Source: Ramlibacter sp. (lineage in GTDB: Bacteria; Pseudomonadota; Gammaproteobacteria; Burkholderiales; Burkholderiaceae_C). From it: DNA of 64,000 nucleotides. The position numbers were made by a program, and so were the translations under genes. Shown piece by piece: positions 27,753 through 36,413 of the stretch. Location: NCBI GenBank assembly GCA_016713005.1, contig JADJPY010000003.1, forward strand, positions 186,001 through 250,000, written 5' to 3'. The notes under the pieces were generated by a model that ran no database searches, had not been told where the DNA came from, and worked only from the letters and a program-made list of their open reading frames with translations. How positions within the stretch are numbered: position 1 is the first letter of the stretch; every line of letters begins with the position of its first letter.

Positions 27753-28403
27753 CTACAGCGCCATCGCCCGCCGCAGCGCCATGGCAGCCCGCCAGCGCAC
27801 CAGATGCGGGTGCTGCTCGCCGGGCTTGACCTTGACGATGCGGGCAAAGTCCACGGCCACCACGGCGGTGATGTCGGCGATGCTGAACTGGTTGGCCGCG
27901 ATGTACTCGCGCCCCTCCAGCCGGGTGTTGAGCGTGGCAAAAAATTGCTGCACGCGCGCCAGCCCGCGCTGGGCCAGCTCGGGGATCTGCGCATAGTCCA
28001 CCGGGCCGGGCAGGGCGCGGTTGGCCATGGCGGGCGAGCTGTTGCGCAGGCATTCGGCGATGCCCAGCAGGCCTTCAAACTCCACCCGCCAGTTCCAGCT
28101 GGCGATCTCGGCCTTGTCCAGCGGCGTGGTGCCCAGCAGCGTGGGTTGCGGGTAGCGGGCCTCCAGGTACGCGGCGATGGCCGCGTTGTCGGCCAGCACG
28201 GCGCCTTCTTCGGTGCGCAGCGCGGGCACGGTGCACTGGGGGTTGATGGCGCGGTAGGCGTCGCCCAGTTGCTCGTTGGTCTTCAGGTCCACCTGGACGG
28301 TGTGATGGGTGAGGCCTTTCTCGGCCAGCAGGATGCGGGCGCGGCGCGGGCTGGGGGCGGTGGCGCAGTCGTACAGGGTCAGCATGGCGGCGGGTGGGTT
28401 CAT
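27753..28403 (-). CDS. glutathione S-transferase family protein
   Basis: A 216-residue cytosolic GST. The N-terminal thioredoxin-like domain has YDCATAPSPRRARILLAEKGL with a Ser near the usual catalytic position, followed by the cis-Pro CTVPAL and the Glu/Asp glutathione contact in LADNAAIAAYLE. The C-terminal helical domain contains the NQFSIADITAVVAVDFA N-capping box. The substrate is unknown. Its start overlaps the stop of the YghU gene by 4 bp (28400-28403), forming a two-gene GST operon. Confidence 0.88.
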   Translation of the reverse strand: MNPPAAMLTLYDCATAPSPRRARILLAEKGLTHHTVQVDLKTNEQLGDAYRAINPQCTVPALRTEEGAVLADNAAIAAYLEARYPQPTLLGTTPLDKAEIASWNWRVEFEGLLGIAECLRNSSPAMANRALPGPVDYAQIPELAQRGLARVQQFFATLNTRLEGREYIAANQFSIADITAVVAVDFARIVKVKPGEQHPHLVRWRAAMALRRAMAL

Positions 28404-29293
28404 GTCGGGGCCACCTTGTCTTGCGTCTTCGTGTCAAAGTCGCTGGCGTCGTGGCGTTCGCGCAGCTGGTTGGCCGGCTCACCTTCGACCCGGTTGACCA
28501 TGCGGCCGCGGCGCACGGCGGGGCGTTGCGCAATCTCGTCGGCCCAGCGCAGCACGTGGGTGTACGTGTGCACCTGCAGGAACTCGCCCGATCCGTAGGC
28601 CTGCCCTTTGACCAGTCGGCCATACCAGGGCCAGATGGCCATGTCGGCAATCGTGTAGTCGTCGCCTGCGATGTAGCGGGTCTCGGCCAGGCGGCGGTCC
28701 AGCACGTCCATCTGGCGCTTGACTTCCATGGCGTAGCGGTCGATGGCGTACTGGATCTTTTCGGGCGCGTAGGCATAAAAGTGCCCGAAGCCGCCGCCCA
28801 GAAACGGCGCGCTGCCCATTTGCCACATCAGCCAGCTAAGCGTTTCGGCCCGCGCCGCTGTCTGCGTGGGCAGGTAGGCGCCAAACTTCTCGGCCAGGTA
28901 GATCAGGATCGCGCCGGACTCGAACACGCGCACCGGCTGCGGCCCGCTGTGGTCCACCATCACGGGGATCTTGGAGTTGGGGTTGGCCGCCACAAAGCCG
29001 CTGCCAAACTGCTCGCCCTCGTTGATGCGCACCAGCCAGGCGTCGTACTCGGCGCCGCTGTGGCCCAGGGCCAGCAGCTCCTCCAGCATCACCGTGACCT
29101 TGACGCCGTTGGGCGTGCCCAGTGAATACAACTGCAGCGGATGCTTGCCCACGGGCAAGGGCTTTTCGTGCGTGGCGCCGGCCACCGGCCGGTTGATGTT
29201 GGCAAAGCGGCCACCGCTGGCAGCGGGCGGCGTCCAGACTTTGGGTGGCGTGTAGGGCGTGGGGGAGGAGGGGGCGGGGGTGGGGTCGGTCAT
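28400..29293 (-). CDS. yghU: glutathione-dependent disulfide-bond oxidoreductase
   Basis: A 297-residue Nu-class GST. YghU/YfcG proteins bind two GSH molecules and reduce disulfides. Characteristic segments are LQLYSLGTPNGVKVTVMLEEL, NPNSKIPVMVD, VFESGAILIYLAEKFG, and YTIADMAIWPWYG. Length and the N-terminal extension before the thioredoxin fold (WTPPAASGGRFANINRP) match YghU. ATG 29293 was chosen; the frame is open upstream without conservation. Confidence 0.92.
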   Translation of the reverse strand: MTDPTPAPSSPTPYTPPKVWTPPAASGGRFANINRPVAGATHEKPLPVGKHPLQLYSLGTPNGVKVTVMLEELLALGHSGAEYDAWLVRINEGEQFGSGFVAANPNSKIPVMVDHSGPQPVRVFESGAILIYLAEKFGAYLPTQTAARAETLSWLMWQMGSAPFLGGGFGHFYAYAPEKIQYAIDRYAMEVKRQMDVLDRRLAETRYIAGDDYTIADMAIWPWYGRLVKGQAYGSGEFLQVHTYTHVLRWADEIAQRPAVRRGRMVNRVEGEPANQLRERHDASDFDTKTQDKVAPT

Positions 29294-29336
29294 GCGGTGA
29301 TGTTGCCCGAGTTTGGGCGGCGCTGCACGGCCTGGC

Positions 29337-31307
29337 CTAGCGGTTGGCCGTGGCGCCCGCGCCGGGTGAGCGCAGCATGGCGCGGGACACCGTGCGCACG
29401 GCCGCATGGTGGCGCCGTGCCAGCTCCACGTCGGCTGCCGCCGGGGGTGGGGGCTGGCCAGGGGCGGGGGGTGCGGGCATGGCCGCGCTGGCCAGCCCGG
29501 CGTTGACCAGCACCTTGTCCTGCCCCAGCGCGTGGGCGGCGGGCCTCGGCGCAAACAGGTTGGCGCCCATGGAGCGGTAGGCGAAGCCCGCCGGCGCCAG
29601 CAGGCTGTACAGCGTGGGTGCGATGTCCAGGTGCGATGCCGGGTGGCTGTGCCGGCCGCGCAGGTTCGCCGGAAGGCCGGCCCCGGTGAAGATCAGCGGC
29701 ACCGTCATGGGATGCAGCGGGTCGGCATGGGGCAGCGTGTAGCGGGCCGCATAGGCCTGGTGGTCGCCGGTGATTACAAACAGTGCGTCGGGAAAGCGGC
29801 GCGACGCCGCGTCCACAAACCGGCTGACTTCGCGGTCGACGTACATCTCGTGTTGCAGCACCCGGCGTGTCATGGTGTCCCACGCCGGGGCCTGCGCCGG
29901 CAGGACCGGCTGTGGCGGCAGCAGCGATTCAGGCAGGTCAAACGGTGAGTGGTTGTTGGTGGTCAGGATGACATTGAAGCTGGGCTGGCTGGCGTCCACA
30001 GTGGCCAGCACATGGTCCAGCAGGTGGGCGTCCCACACCCCCCAGGCGTTGCCGGGGGCCGCCGGCAGCTCGCTGGCGGTGTGCAGGCGCTCAAAGCCCT
30101 GGCCGAGCACGAACTCGTCCAGCCGGCCCCAGCCCGCGTAGCCCCCGTAAAAGAAGCGCGTGGTGTACCCCAGCCGCCTGAAGTGCGGTGCCGTGGAAGT
30201 GGGCAGTTCGCGGTGGGCGCCGGGGTCCATCAGCACCACCAGGTCTGGCGTGAGCGTGCCCGCCACCAGCACGCCCAGGGTGTTGTCTGTCTGGCGGCCC
30301 GAAGGCACGAACCGGTCGAACCACGCGCCCTGGTCGGCCAGCCGGGCCAGGCCGGGGTACAGGCCCCATCGCCGGTACTCCTGCAGCAGCGGAAAGCCGT
30401 GTTGCCCCTCCAGCACCAGCACGAAGACATGCCGCGGCTGCGCGGTGGCGCCCGGCGCCTGACGTTGCAGGCGCGCGGCGATGTCCAGGCCCTGGCCGGG
30501 TGGAAGCCCCGCCGCGAGTTCATGCGTCTGCAGCGCCCGGGCCAGTTCGTCGCCCTGGGGTGTGGCCAGGGCGCGCGACTGGTCTTCCAGCGAGAACAGC
30601 AGGAAAGCCCAGGGGCTGGGGATGACGCGGTTGAGCTCGACCGAGGCACTGACATGCGCATTGCGGATGCGGATGGGCGAGACGGACCACGAAAAACCGC
30701 GCACCAGGCCAACCACCAGCACCAGCAGCAGCACCGGGGCCAGCCATCTCACCAGCGGACCGTGTGTGGTGTGCACCGTGTGCGGCACCCGTCGCACAAG
30801 CCAGGCGATGGCGGCCAGCGCGAGCCCTGCGCCAGCCAGCCCTGCGGCGGCGCGGGCCACGGGCGAATGGGCTTGCCAGATCATGGTGCGCACGGCGCCA
30901 TCGGGGTCGTACAGCACGGCCAGCGCGCGCTGGTCCAGTTGCGTGCCCAGCACCCGTACAAATTCGGCGTTGGCGGCATACAGCATACCCGTCACCACCA
31001 GCGCGGCGGCCAGCAAGACCAGCCGCATCCTGTCCACAGGCAGGGCCAGCCCCGTCACCGAGGCCACCCAGGCCAGCGCCAGCGTGGGGATGACCACCAG
31101 CGTGGCCAACACGCTGTCAAACCGCGCGCCTGTCCACAGGGCGTGCAGGCCCTGTGCCAGCCCCACGTCTGCCAGGTGGGGCCCGGCCAGCCACACGCGG
31201 TAGGCCGTGAGCAGCGCCATCAGCGCGAGCCAGGCCACGGCGTCGCGCTGCCACTGCCCCAGCAGGTGGCTCCAGCCGGGGCGCAGGTGATTCGATTTGC
31301 CCGTCAT
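29337..31307 (-). CDS. LtaS-type membrane sulfatase/phosphoglycerol transferase
   Basis: A 656-residue protein with about five N-terminal transmembrane helices (residues 20-220) and a periplasmic alkaline-phosphatase-superfamily domain. Likely active-site elements are the Glu in VFVLVLEGQHG, the nucleophile Thr in SGRQTDNTLGVLVAG, the His in TTNNHSPFDLP, and Asp-His in FVITGDHQAY. LtaS/OpgB/EptA relatives transfer phosphoglycerol or phosphoethanolamine from lipids to envelope polymers. In a betaproteobacterium this could modify osmoregulated glucans; the acceptor is unknown. ATG 31307 precedes the first helix. It is divergent from tauE. Confidence 0.83.
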   Translation of the reverse strand: MTGKSNHLRPGWSHLLGQWQRDAVAWLALMALLTAYRVWLAGPHLADVGLAQGLHALWTGARFDSVLATLVVIPTLALAWVASVTGLALPVDRMRLVLLAAALVVTGMLYAANAEFVRVLGTQLDQRALAVLYDPDGAVRTMIWQAHSPVARAAAGLAGAGLALAAIAWLVRRVPHTVHTTHGPLVRWLAPVLLLVLVVGLVRGFSWSVSPIRIRNAHVSASVELNRVIPSPWAFLLFSLEDQSRALATPQGDELARALQTHELAAGLPPGQGLDIAARLQRQAPGATAQPRHVFVLVLEGQHGFPLLQEYRRWGLYPGLARLADQGAWFDRFVPSGRQTDNTLGVLVAGTLTPDLVVLMDPGAHRELPTSTAPHFRRLGYTTRFFYGGYAGWGRLDEFVLGQGFERLHTASELPAAPGNAWGVWDAHLLDHVLATVDASQPSFNVILTTNNHSPFDLPESLLPPQPVLPAQAPAWDTMTRRVLQHEMYVDREVSRFVDAASRRFPDALFVITGDHQAYAARYTLPHADPLHPMTVPLIFTGAGLPANLRGRHSHPASHLDIAPTLYSLLAPAGFAYRSMGANLFAPRPAAHALGQDKVLVNAGLASAAMPAPPAPGQPPPPAAADVELARRHHAAVRTVSRAMLRSPGAGATANR

Positions 31308-31387
31308 GGGCGGGCGGGGGAGGGCATGACCATGGCCGGATTGTTGCCCGAGATTGCCGCACACCCACGCCCGGTGCAGCGGCGACA

Positions 31388-32161
31388 ATGCCAGCCTTGA
31401 CCTTCCCGCTCATCACCGACCCGTTCTTTTACGCCGTGGCCATTCCGGCCGTGCTCCTGCTGGGCATCAGCAAGAGCGGCTTTGGCGCCGGCTTTGGCTC
31501 GCTGGCCGTGCCGATGATGGCGCTGGCCGTCACCGTGCCGCAGGCTGCGGCGATCCTGATGCCGGTGCTGCTGGTGATGGACCTGCTGGGCATGGCGGCC
31601 TTCCGCCGCGACTTTGACCGCGCGCTGCTCAGGTTTTTGATCCCCTGCGCGCTGGTGGGCACCGTGGTGGGCACGGTGCTGTTCCGCGTGCTGGATGCGC
31701 GGCTGGTGGCGGGCCTGGTGGGCGTGGTGACGCTGGTCTTTCTGGCGCAACGCCTGCTGTTCCCGCCGCGGGCCGACCAGCCGCCCCCGCCGCGCTGGGT
31801 GGGCGCGCTGCTCACGGTGACGGCGGGCTTCACCAGCTTCATCGCGCATGCGGGTGGCCCGCCGATCAATGCGTACATGATCCCGCTCAGGCTCAAGCCG
31901 GTGGTGTTCACCGCCACCATGGCCTTCCTGTTCTTTTTTGTGAACCTCAGCAAGTGGGTGCCCTACGCCTGGCTGGGCCTGCTGGACATGCGCAACCTGG
32001 CCACCTCCATCGTGTTGCTGCCTCTGGCGCCGCTGGGCGTGTTCGTGGGCGTGCGGGTGGCGCGGCGCATCAACCCGGTGCTGTTCTACCGCTTCATCTA
32101 TGCGGGGATGTTCCTCACCGGCTGCAAGCTGGTGTGGGACGGCTTCTCGTACCTGCTCTAG
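31388..32161 (+). CDS. TauE/SafE family sulfite/anion exporter
   Basis: A 257-residue integral membrane protein with about eight helices arranged as two TauE repeats. The repeats start with LLLGISKSGFGAGFGSLAVPMMAL and VTAGFTSFIAHAGGPPINAYMIPL, both hallmark segments of the family. Members export sulfite, sulfoacetate or other organic anions; the substrate here is not indicated. It ends overlapping the convergent kefC stop by 4 bp. Confidence 0.9.
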   Translation: MPALTFPLITDPFFYAVAIPAVLLLGISKSGFGAGFGSLAVPMMALAVTVPQAAAILMPVLLVMDLLGMAAFRRDFDRALLRFLIPCALVGTVVGTVLFRVLDARLVAGLVGVVTLVFLAQRLLFPPRADQPPPPRWVGALLTVTAGFTSFIAHAGGPPINAYMIPLRLKPVVFTATMAFLFFFVNLSKWVPYAWLGLLDMRNLATSIVLLPLAPLGVFVGVRVARRINPVLFYRFIYAGMFLTGCKLVWDGFSYLL

Positions 32162-34011
32162 TCGCGCCGGGTGTCCCAGCCCTGCGGTCGCGCGTCCCCC
32201 TTTGCGTAGCGCGCCTCGCGCTCGGCACGTTCCTTGGCCATTTGCTGCTCCAGTTGCTGGCGGCCCTGCTTGGCCACCGCGATCAGCTTGGCGCGGTCCT
32301 TGTGGTGCACGTACATCTGCTCGAACAGCTCGATGTTGTGCCGCCTGAAGCGCATGGCGTGCTGGCGCGCTTCGTGCGGGGTGTGGCCCAGCACTTCCAG
32401 CACGGTGCGCGCGCTGCGCAGGCTGGACTCGAACAGCTCGCGCTCCACATGCACCACGCCGCGGTCGCGCAGCTCGTTCCAGTGCGTCACGTCGCGCGCG
32501 CGCGCCACGATCTGCAGGTTGGGGAAGTGCGCCTGTGCCAGGTCCACGATGGCCAGGGACTGCTCCATGCTGTCCACCGCCACGACCAGCAGCTTCGCGT
32601 CGGCCGCGCCGGCGGTGCGCAGCAGGTCCAGCCGCGAGGCGTCGCCATAAAACACCTGGTAGCCAAAGGTGCGTGCGGCCTCCACCATCTCGGCGTCGTG
32701 GTCCAGCACGGTGGCCGGGATGCCGTGTGCCGAGAGCATGCGCCCGATGATCTGGCCGTAGCGGCCAAAGCCCGCGATGATGATGGCGGCGTCCTGTGGC
32801 TCGGACAACTCGTCCATTGGCGCCACGTTGCAATCGGCAAAGCGCGGCAGCACCAGCTTGTCCACCAGCACCAGCACCAGCGGGCTCAGCAGCATCGAAA
32901 TGGCCACCGCGCCGATCAGCAGCGAAGCGGTTTCCGCCGGGAAGACGCGCCCTGCCGCTGCCGCCTGGAACACCACAAACGCGAACTCGCCGCCCTGCGC
33001 CAGCAGCAAGGTGAAGACGGGCCGCTCCTGGAAAGGAACGCCCATCAGACGCGCCAGGGCGTAGATCACCACGCCCTTGATGGCCAGGAATCCCACCACG
33101 ACCAAAGCCATCAGCCCCGGCGACTTGATCAGCACGCCGAAGTCGATGCTCATGCCCACGGCGATGAAGAACAGGCCCAGCAGCAGGCCCTTGAAGGGCT
33201 CGATGTCGGTCTCCAGCTCGCGCCGGTACTCGCTCTCGGCCAGCAGCACGCCGGCCAGGAAGGCGCCCAGCGCCATCGACAGGCCCACCAGCTGCATCAG
33301 CGCGGCGATCGCCACCACCAGCAGCAGCGACGCGGCGGTAAAGATCTCGGGGGTGTTGCTCTTGGCAATCCAGCGCAGCGCGGGGCGCAGCAGCAGTCGC
33401 CCGCCAAGGATGATGCCGGCGATGACTGCTATGATTTTGATAGCTTCCAACCAAGAACTGGCGGGGGCTGCAGCCTCATTCGACCCTGAAACCGTGCCCA
33501 GCAGTGGCAGCAGGGCCAGGATGGGGATGGCGGCCACGTCCTGGAACAGCAGGATCGAAAAGCCCGCCTGCCCGCTGGAGGTGGGCAGCAGGTTGCGTTC
33601 GCCCATCACCTGCAGGGCAATGGCGGTGGACGACAGTGCCAGGCCCAGCGCGGCCACCAGGCTGATCTTCCAGGGCACGCCGGCGGCCCAGGCCACGGCA
33701 AACAGCAGCGCGGTGCAGCCCAGCACCTGGGCGCTGCCCCAGCCGAAGATCGGCCGGCGCAGGTTCCACAGGCGCTTGGGTTCCAGCTCCAGTCCCACCA
33801 GGAACAGCATCAGCACCACGCCGAACTCGGCAAAGTGCAGGATGTCTTCCACATTCGTCACCAGCCCCAGGCCCCAGGGCCCGATGGCGATGCCGGCGGC
33901 CAGGTAGCCAATGATGGAGCCCAGTCCCAGGGCCTTGGACAGCGGCACCGCGAACACCGCGGCGCCCAGGTAGATCAGGCTGCTTGTCAGCCAGGCGGGG
34001 GCGTGTTCCAT
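32158..34011 (-). CDS. kefC: CPA2 monovalent cation:proton antiporter (KefB/KefC type)
   Basis: A 617-residue potassium-efflux antiporter: 12-13 transmembrane helices (residues 5-390), then a TrkA-N nucleotide-binding domain starting AAIIIAGFGRYGQIIGRML at about residue 405, and a helical C-terminus. In Kef systems NADH/glutathione ligands gate the channel and a KefF reductase activates it; a KefF-like gene lies 4 bp upstream. Between two helices the protein carries an unusual stretch, SNEAAAPASSWLEAIKI, encoded by repeat R2 copy h. The start codon immediately follows repeat R1 copy 3. Confidence 0.9.
   Translation of the reverse strand: MEHAPAWLTSSLIYLGAAVFAVPLSKALGLGSIIGYLAAGIAIGPWGLGLVTNVEDILHFAEFGVVLMLFLVGLELEPKRLWNLRRPIFGWGSAQVLGCTALLFAVAWAAGVPWKISLVAALGLALSSTAIALQVMGERNLLPTSSGQAGFSILLFQDVAAIPILALLPLLGTVSGSNEAAAPASSWLEAIKIIAVIAGIILGGRLLLRPALRWIAKSNTPEIFTAASLLLVVAIAALMQLVGLSMALGAFLAGVLLAESEYRRELETDIEPFKGLLLGLFFIAVGMSIDFGVLIKSPGLMALVVVGFLAIKGVVIYALARLMGVPFQERPVFTLLLAQGGEFAFVVFQAAAAGRVFPAETASLLIGAVAISMLLSPLVLVLVDKLVLPRFADCNVAPMDELSEPQDAAIIIAGFGRYGQIIGRMLSAHGIPATVLDHDAEMVEAARTFGYQVFYGDASRLDLLRTAGAADAKLLVVAVDSMEQSLAIVDLAQAHFPNLQIVARARDVTHWNELRDRGVVHVERELFESSLRSARTVLEVLGHTPHEARQHAMRFRRHNIELFEQMYVHHKDRAKLIAVAKQGRQQLEQQMAKERAEREARYAKGDARPQGWDTRRD
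33426..33485 (+). repeat. interspersed repeat R2, copy h, inside kefC
   Basis: R2 within a coding sequence: GCTATGATTTTGATAGCTTC, CAACCAAGAACTGGCGGG, GGCTGCAGCCTCATTCGACC. It keeps the kefC frame open on the opposite strand and encodes the loop before AIKIIAVIAGIILGGRLL. The length is a multiple that preserves the frame, with no stop. Confidence 0.72.
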
Positions 34012-34015
34012 GGTT

Positions 34016-34768
34016 TTACTGTGCCCCCGCGCTGGTCACTGCGTGTACGGCGCTGCCCCCCGAGGGGGCCCTCGCGTCCTGGGACAGCCCGGCGACGCTC
34101 GCCACCTCTTCCGACGGGCGGTCGGAGGCGGGGACTTCGCAGGCCGGGCACTCCGCCAGCTCATCCAGTTCGGGCCAGGCGGGGTAGCTGGCCAGTCGCT
34201 GGCCAAAGGTGGCTATGTGAGCATCCACTTCAGCTTGCGGTGCGGTGTGGGCGCCATGCAGCACCAGGGGTGGCAGGAAGCGCATGCCGCACAGCGCGGC
34301 CGTCTGCTCGTAGGGCGGCAGGAAGGCGTCAAAGAAGTAGCGGTTGTAGCCCTGCGGGTGGTAGGACGATTCGGGCCCGCCCGTGGTGGCCACCAGCCAC
34401 AGGTCCTTGCCGCGCAGGGCGGTGCCGCCCGCTCCGTAGGCCCAGCCCCAGGTCAGCACCTCATCCAGCCAGAGCTTGAGCAGCGCAGGCATCGAGTACC
34501 ACTGTACGGGGTGCACCAGCACGACCAGCTGCGCCGCGGCCAGACGGGCCTGCTCGGCGGGCACATCAATGGCGTAGTCGGGGTAGCTGCCGTACAGGTC
34601 GTTCACATCCATGCCGGGAACCGCCTGCGCGGCGGCCAGCAAGCGGCTGTTGACACGCGAATCGCGCCAGTCCGGATGGGCGGCCAGCACATAGACCCGC
34701 TGTGCGGCGCCGGCTACTGCGCGAGCCTTGTCGGGGGTCAAGTCGGGGGTGGGGGCTGGGGGTGGCAT
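34016..34768 (-). CDS. NAD(P)H-dependent quinone reductase-like flavoprotein (KefF-like)
   Basis: A 250-residue flavodoxin-fold protein of the KefF/NQO1 group: YVLAAHPDWRDSRVNSRLLAAA (FMN phosphate loop), LVVLVHPVQWYSMPALLKLWLDEVLTWGWAYG (classic MdaB/KefF signature), and LVATTGGPESSYHPQGYN. KefF reductases activate the adjacent KefC antiporter and detoxify quinones. The family is normally about 180-200 residues; the last 45 or so residues after ELAECPACEVPASDRPSEE are largely read from repeat R1 and are probably lineage-specific. ATG 34768 is chosen as the start of conservation. Confidence 0.85.
   Translation of the reverse strand: MPPPAPTPDLTPDKARAVAGAAQRVYVLAAHPDWRDSRVNSRLLAAAQAVPGMDVNDLYGSYPDYAIDVPAEQARLAAAQLVVLVHPVQWYSMPALLKLWLDEVLTWGWAYGAGGTALRGKDLWLVATTGGPESSYHPQGYNRYFFDAFLPPYEQTAALCGMRFLPPLVLHGAHTAPQAEVDAHIATFGQRLASYPAWPELDELAECPACEVPASDRPSEEVASVAGLSQDARAPSGGSAVHAVTSAGAQ
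34022..34103 (+). repeat. interspersed repeat R1, copy 3 (encodes the KefF-like C-terminus)
   Basis: Third R1 copy: GCCCCCGCGCTGGTCACTGC, GTGTACGGCGCTG, the palindrome GCCCCCCGAGGGGGC, then a degenerate TCCTGGGACAGCCCGGCG. Unlike copies 1 and 2 it points against the flanking genes. The minus-strand reductase is translated through it, ending LSQDARAPSGGSAVHAVTSA before the stop. Confidence 0.75.
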
Positions 34769-34820
34769 GCCTGTAACATAGCGCAAAACGCCTGCTGTTC
34801 CCCAACGCAAGGAGACGTTC

Positions 34821-35438
34821 ATGCCGGTTGTGGTCATTGCCAATCCCAAGGGCGGCGTCGGTAAATCGACGCTGTCCACCAATGTGGCGGGCTACTTCGC
34901 CAGCCGCGGCCATTCGGTCATGCTGGGGGACGCCGACCGGCAGCAGTCCTCACGCCTGTGGCTGGGGCTGCGTCCGCCCACTGCACGGCCCATCCACACC
35001 TGGGAGCTGACCGCCGACCACCTGGCGCGCCCGCCCAAGGGCACCACCCACGTGGTGCTGGATACGCCGGCGGGGCTGCACGGCTGGCGCTTCAATGACG
35101 TGATCCGCATGGCCGACAAGGTGATCGTGCCGCTGCAGCCCAGTGTGTTTGACATCTTTGCCACGCGCAGCTTCCTGGACGAACTGGCCACGCACCGCCA
35201 CGCCGGCAAGATGCAGGTGGGCCTGGTGGGCATGCGGGTGGACTCGCGCACCATCTCGGCCGACAAGCTGGCCGACTTCACCCAGGGCCTTGGCCTGCCG
35301 GTGCTGGCCATGCTGCGCGACACGCAGAACTACATCCACCTGGCCGCGCGCGGCCTGACGCTGTTTGACGTGGCGCCGGGGCGGGTCGAGAAGGACCTGG
35401 CCCAGTGGGAAGGCCTGTGTCGCTGGCTGGACAACTGA
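34821..35438 (+). CDS. orphan ParA family ATPase
   Basis: A 205-residue MinD/ParA-type P-loop ATPase with a deviant Walker A KGGVGKST (residues 10-17), GDADRQQSS as the A' motif, and VVLDTPAG as Walker B. ParA proteins position DNA, protein clusters or cell-envelope machines. No parB, DNA-binding gene or replicon gene is next to it, so a chromosome or plasmid partition role is unlikely; positioning of another cargo is possible. It is monocistronic or co-transcribed with the MaoC gene 29 bp downstream. Confidence 0.88.
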   Translation: MPVVVIANPKGGVGKSTLSTNVAGYFASRGHSVMLGDADRQQSSRLWLGLRPPTARPIHTWELTADHLARPPKGTTHVVLDTPAGLHGWRFNDVIRMADKVIVPLQPSVFDIFATRSFLDELATHRHAGKMQVGLVGMRVDSRTISADKLADFTQGLGLPVLAMLRDTQNYIHLAARGLTLFDVAPGRVEKDLAQWEGLCRWLDN

Positions 35439-35467
35439 GCCCGCAGGTGCCCGCTACAGTGGGCGCC

Positions 35468-35923
35468 ATGAAAACCTTTCAGACACAGGCCGAGCTGGCC
35501 GCCCTGGTGGGGCAGGAAGTCGTTGTCAGCGACTGGCTCACCATCACGCAGGAACAGGTCAACCTGTTTGCCCAGGCCACCGGCGACCACCAGTGGATCC
35601 ATGTGGACGTCGAGCGCGCCAAGGCCGGGCCGTTTGGCGCGCCCATCGCACACGGGTTCCTGACGCTGTCGCTGATCCCCAAGTTCTTCGAATCCTCGCT
35701 GGAGGTGGTGCAGACCCGCATGGGTGTGAACTACGGGCTCAACAAGGTGCGCTTCACCGCGCCGGTGCCGGTGGGCTGCCGCCTGCGCGCGCGCATGACG
35801 CTGCTGGCGTGCGAGCCGATCGACAACGATGGCCTGCAGATGACCTGGAGCGTCTCGATCCAGCGCGAGGGCTTTGACAAGCCCGTCTGTGTCGCCGAAA
35901 CCCTGTCGCGCCGCTACCCCTGA
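35468..35923 (+). CDS. MaoC-type (R)-specific enoyl-CoA hydratase
   Basis: A 151-residue single hotdog-domain hydratase. The hydratase-2 active site is present: Asp40 and His45 in ATGDHQWIHVD, with GAPIAHGFLTLSLIP after it. MaoC/PhaJ enzymes hydrate trans-2-enoyl-CoA to (R)-3-hydroxyacyl-CoA, feeding polyhydroxyalkanoate synthesis or beta-oxidation side routes. The 3' end overlaps the convergent trmL by 10 bp. ATG 35468 is 29 bp after the parA-like stop. Confidence 0.9.
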   Translation: MKTFQTQAELAALVGQEVVVSDWLTITQEQVNLFAQATGDHQWIHVDVERAKAGPFGAPIAHGFLTLSLIPKFFESSLEVVQTRMGVNYGLNKVRFTAPVPVGCRLRARMTLLACEPIDNDGLQMTWSVSIQREGFDKPVCVAETLSRRYP

Positions 35924-36390
35924 GCGGCGCCGGCAAAGCCGTTCTGGCGCCAGGCCTCGAACACGGTGGCCGCCACGGCGTTGGACAGGTTGAGGCTGCG
36001 CTGGCCCGCCCGCATGGGCAGGCGCAGACACTGTTCGGGCCCGAAGGCTGCGCGCACGGTGTCGGGCAGGCCCGCGGTTTCGCTGCCAAACACCAGCCAG
36101 TCGCCGGGTTCGAAGGCGACCGCGTGCACGGCGCGTGTGGCGCGGGTGGTCAGCGCGAACAGACGCCGGGGTGAGGGCGAACAGGCAGCCAGGAACTGTT
36201 CCCAGTCCGCGTGGCGGCGCACCTCGGCGTACTCGTGGTAGTCCAGCCCGGCGCGGCGCAGCAAGCGGTCGTCCATCGAAAAGCCCAGCGGCTCCACCAG
36301 GTGCAGGCTGCAGCCGGTGTTGGCCGCCAGCCGGATCACATTGCCGGTGTTGGGCGGGATCTCGGGCTGGACCAGGACGATATGAAACAT
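35914..36390 (-). CDS. trmL: tRNA (cytidine/uridine-34-2'-O)-methyltransferase
   Basis: A 158-residue SPOUT methyltransferase that 2'-O-methylates the wobble nucleotide of tRNA-Leu. It shows FHIVLVQPEIPPNTGNVIRLAANTG, LVEPLGFSMDDRLLRRAGLDYHEY, LVFGSETAGLP, and LRLPMRAGQRSLNLSNAVAATVFEAWRQ, which form the trefoil-knot SAM site. Length and motifs match TrmL throughout. It lies downstream of comF on the same strand, 23 bp apart. Confidence 0.95.
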   Translation of the reverse strand: MFHIVLVQPEIPPNTGNVIRLAANTGCSLHLVEPLGFSMDDRLLRRAGLDYHEYAEVRRHADWEQFLAACSPSPRRLFALTTRATRAVHAVAFEPGDWLVFGSETAGLPDTVRAAFGPEQCLRLPMRAGQRSLNLSNAVAATVFEAWRQNGFAGAAQG

Positions 36391-36413
36391 GCCGCTGATT
36401 TTCGGGGAGTTGA

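Noticed and set aside
27440..28078. A minus-strand frame joining the GST region to the lipoprotein gene
   Set aside because: It crosses repeat R2 and the intergenic gap, has Arg/Pro/Thr-rich shadow composition, and conflicts with the real GST frame.
34821..35438. ParA gene as a sign of an integrated plasmid
   Set aside because: No parB, rep gene or mobility gene is in the window and the G+C matches its neighbours.
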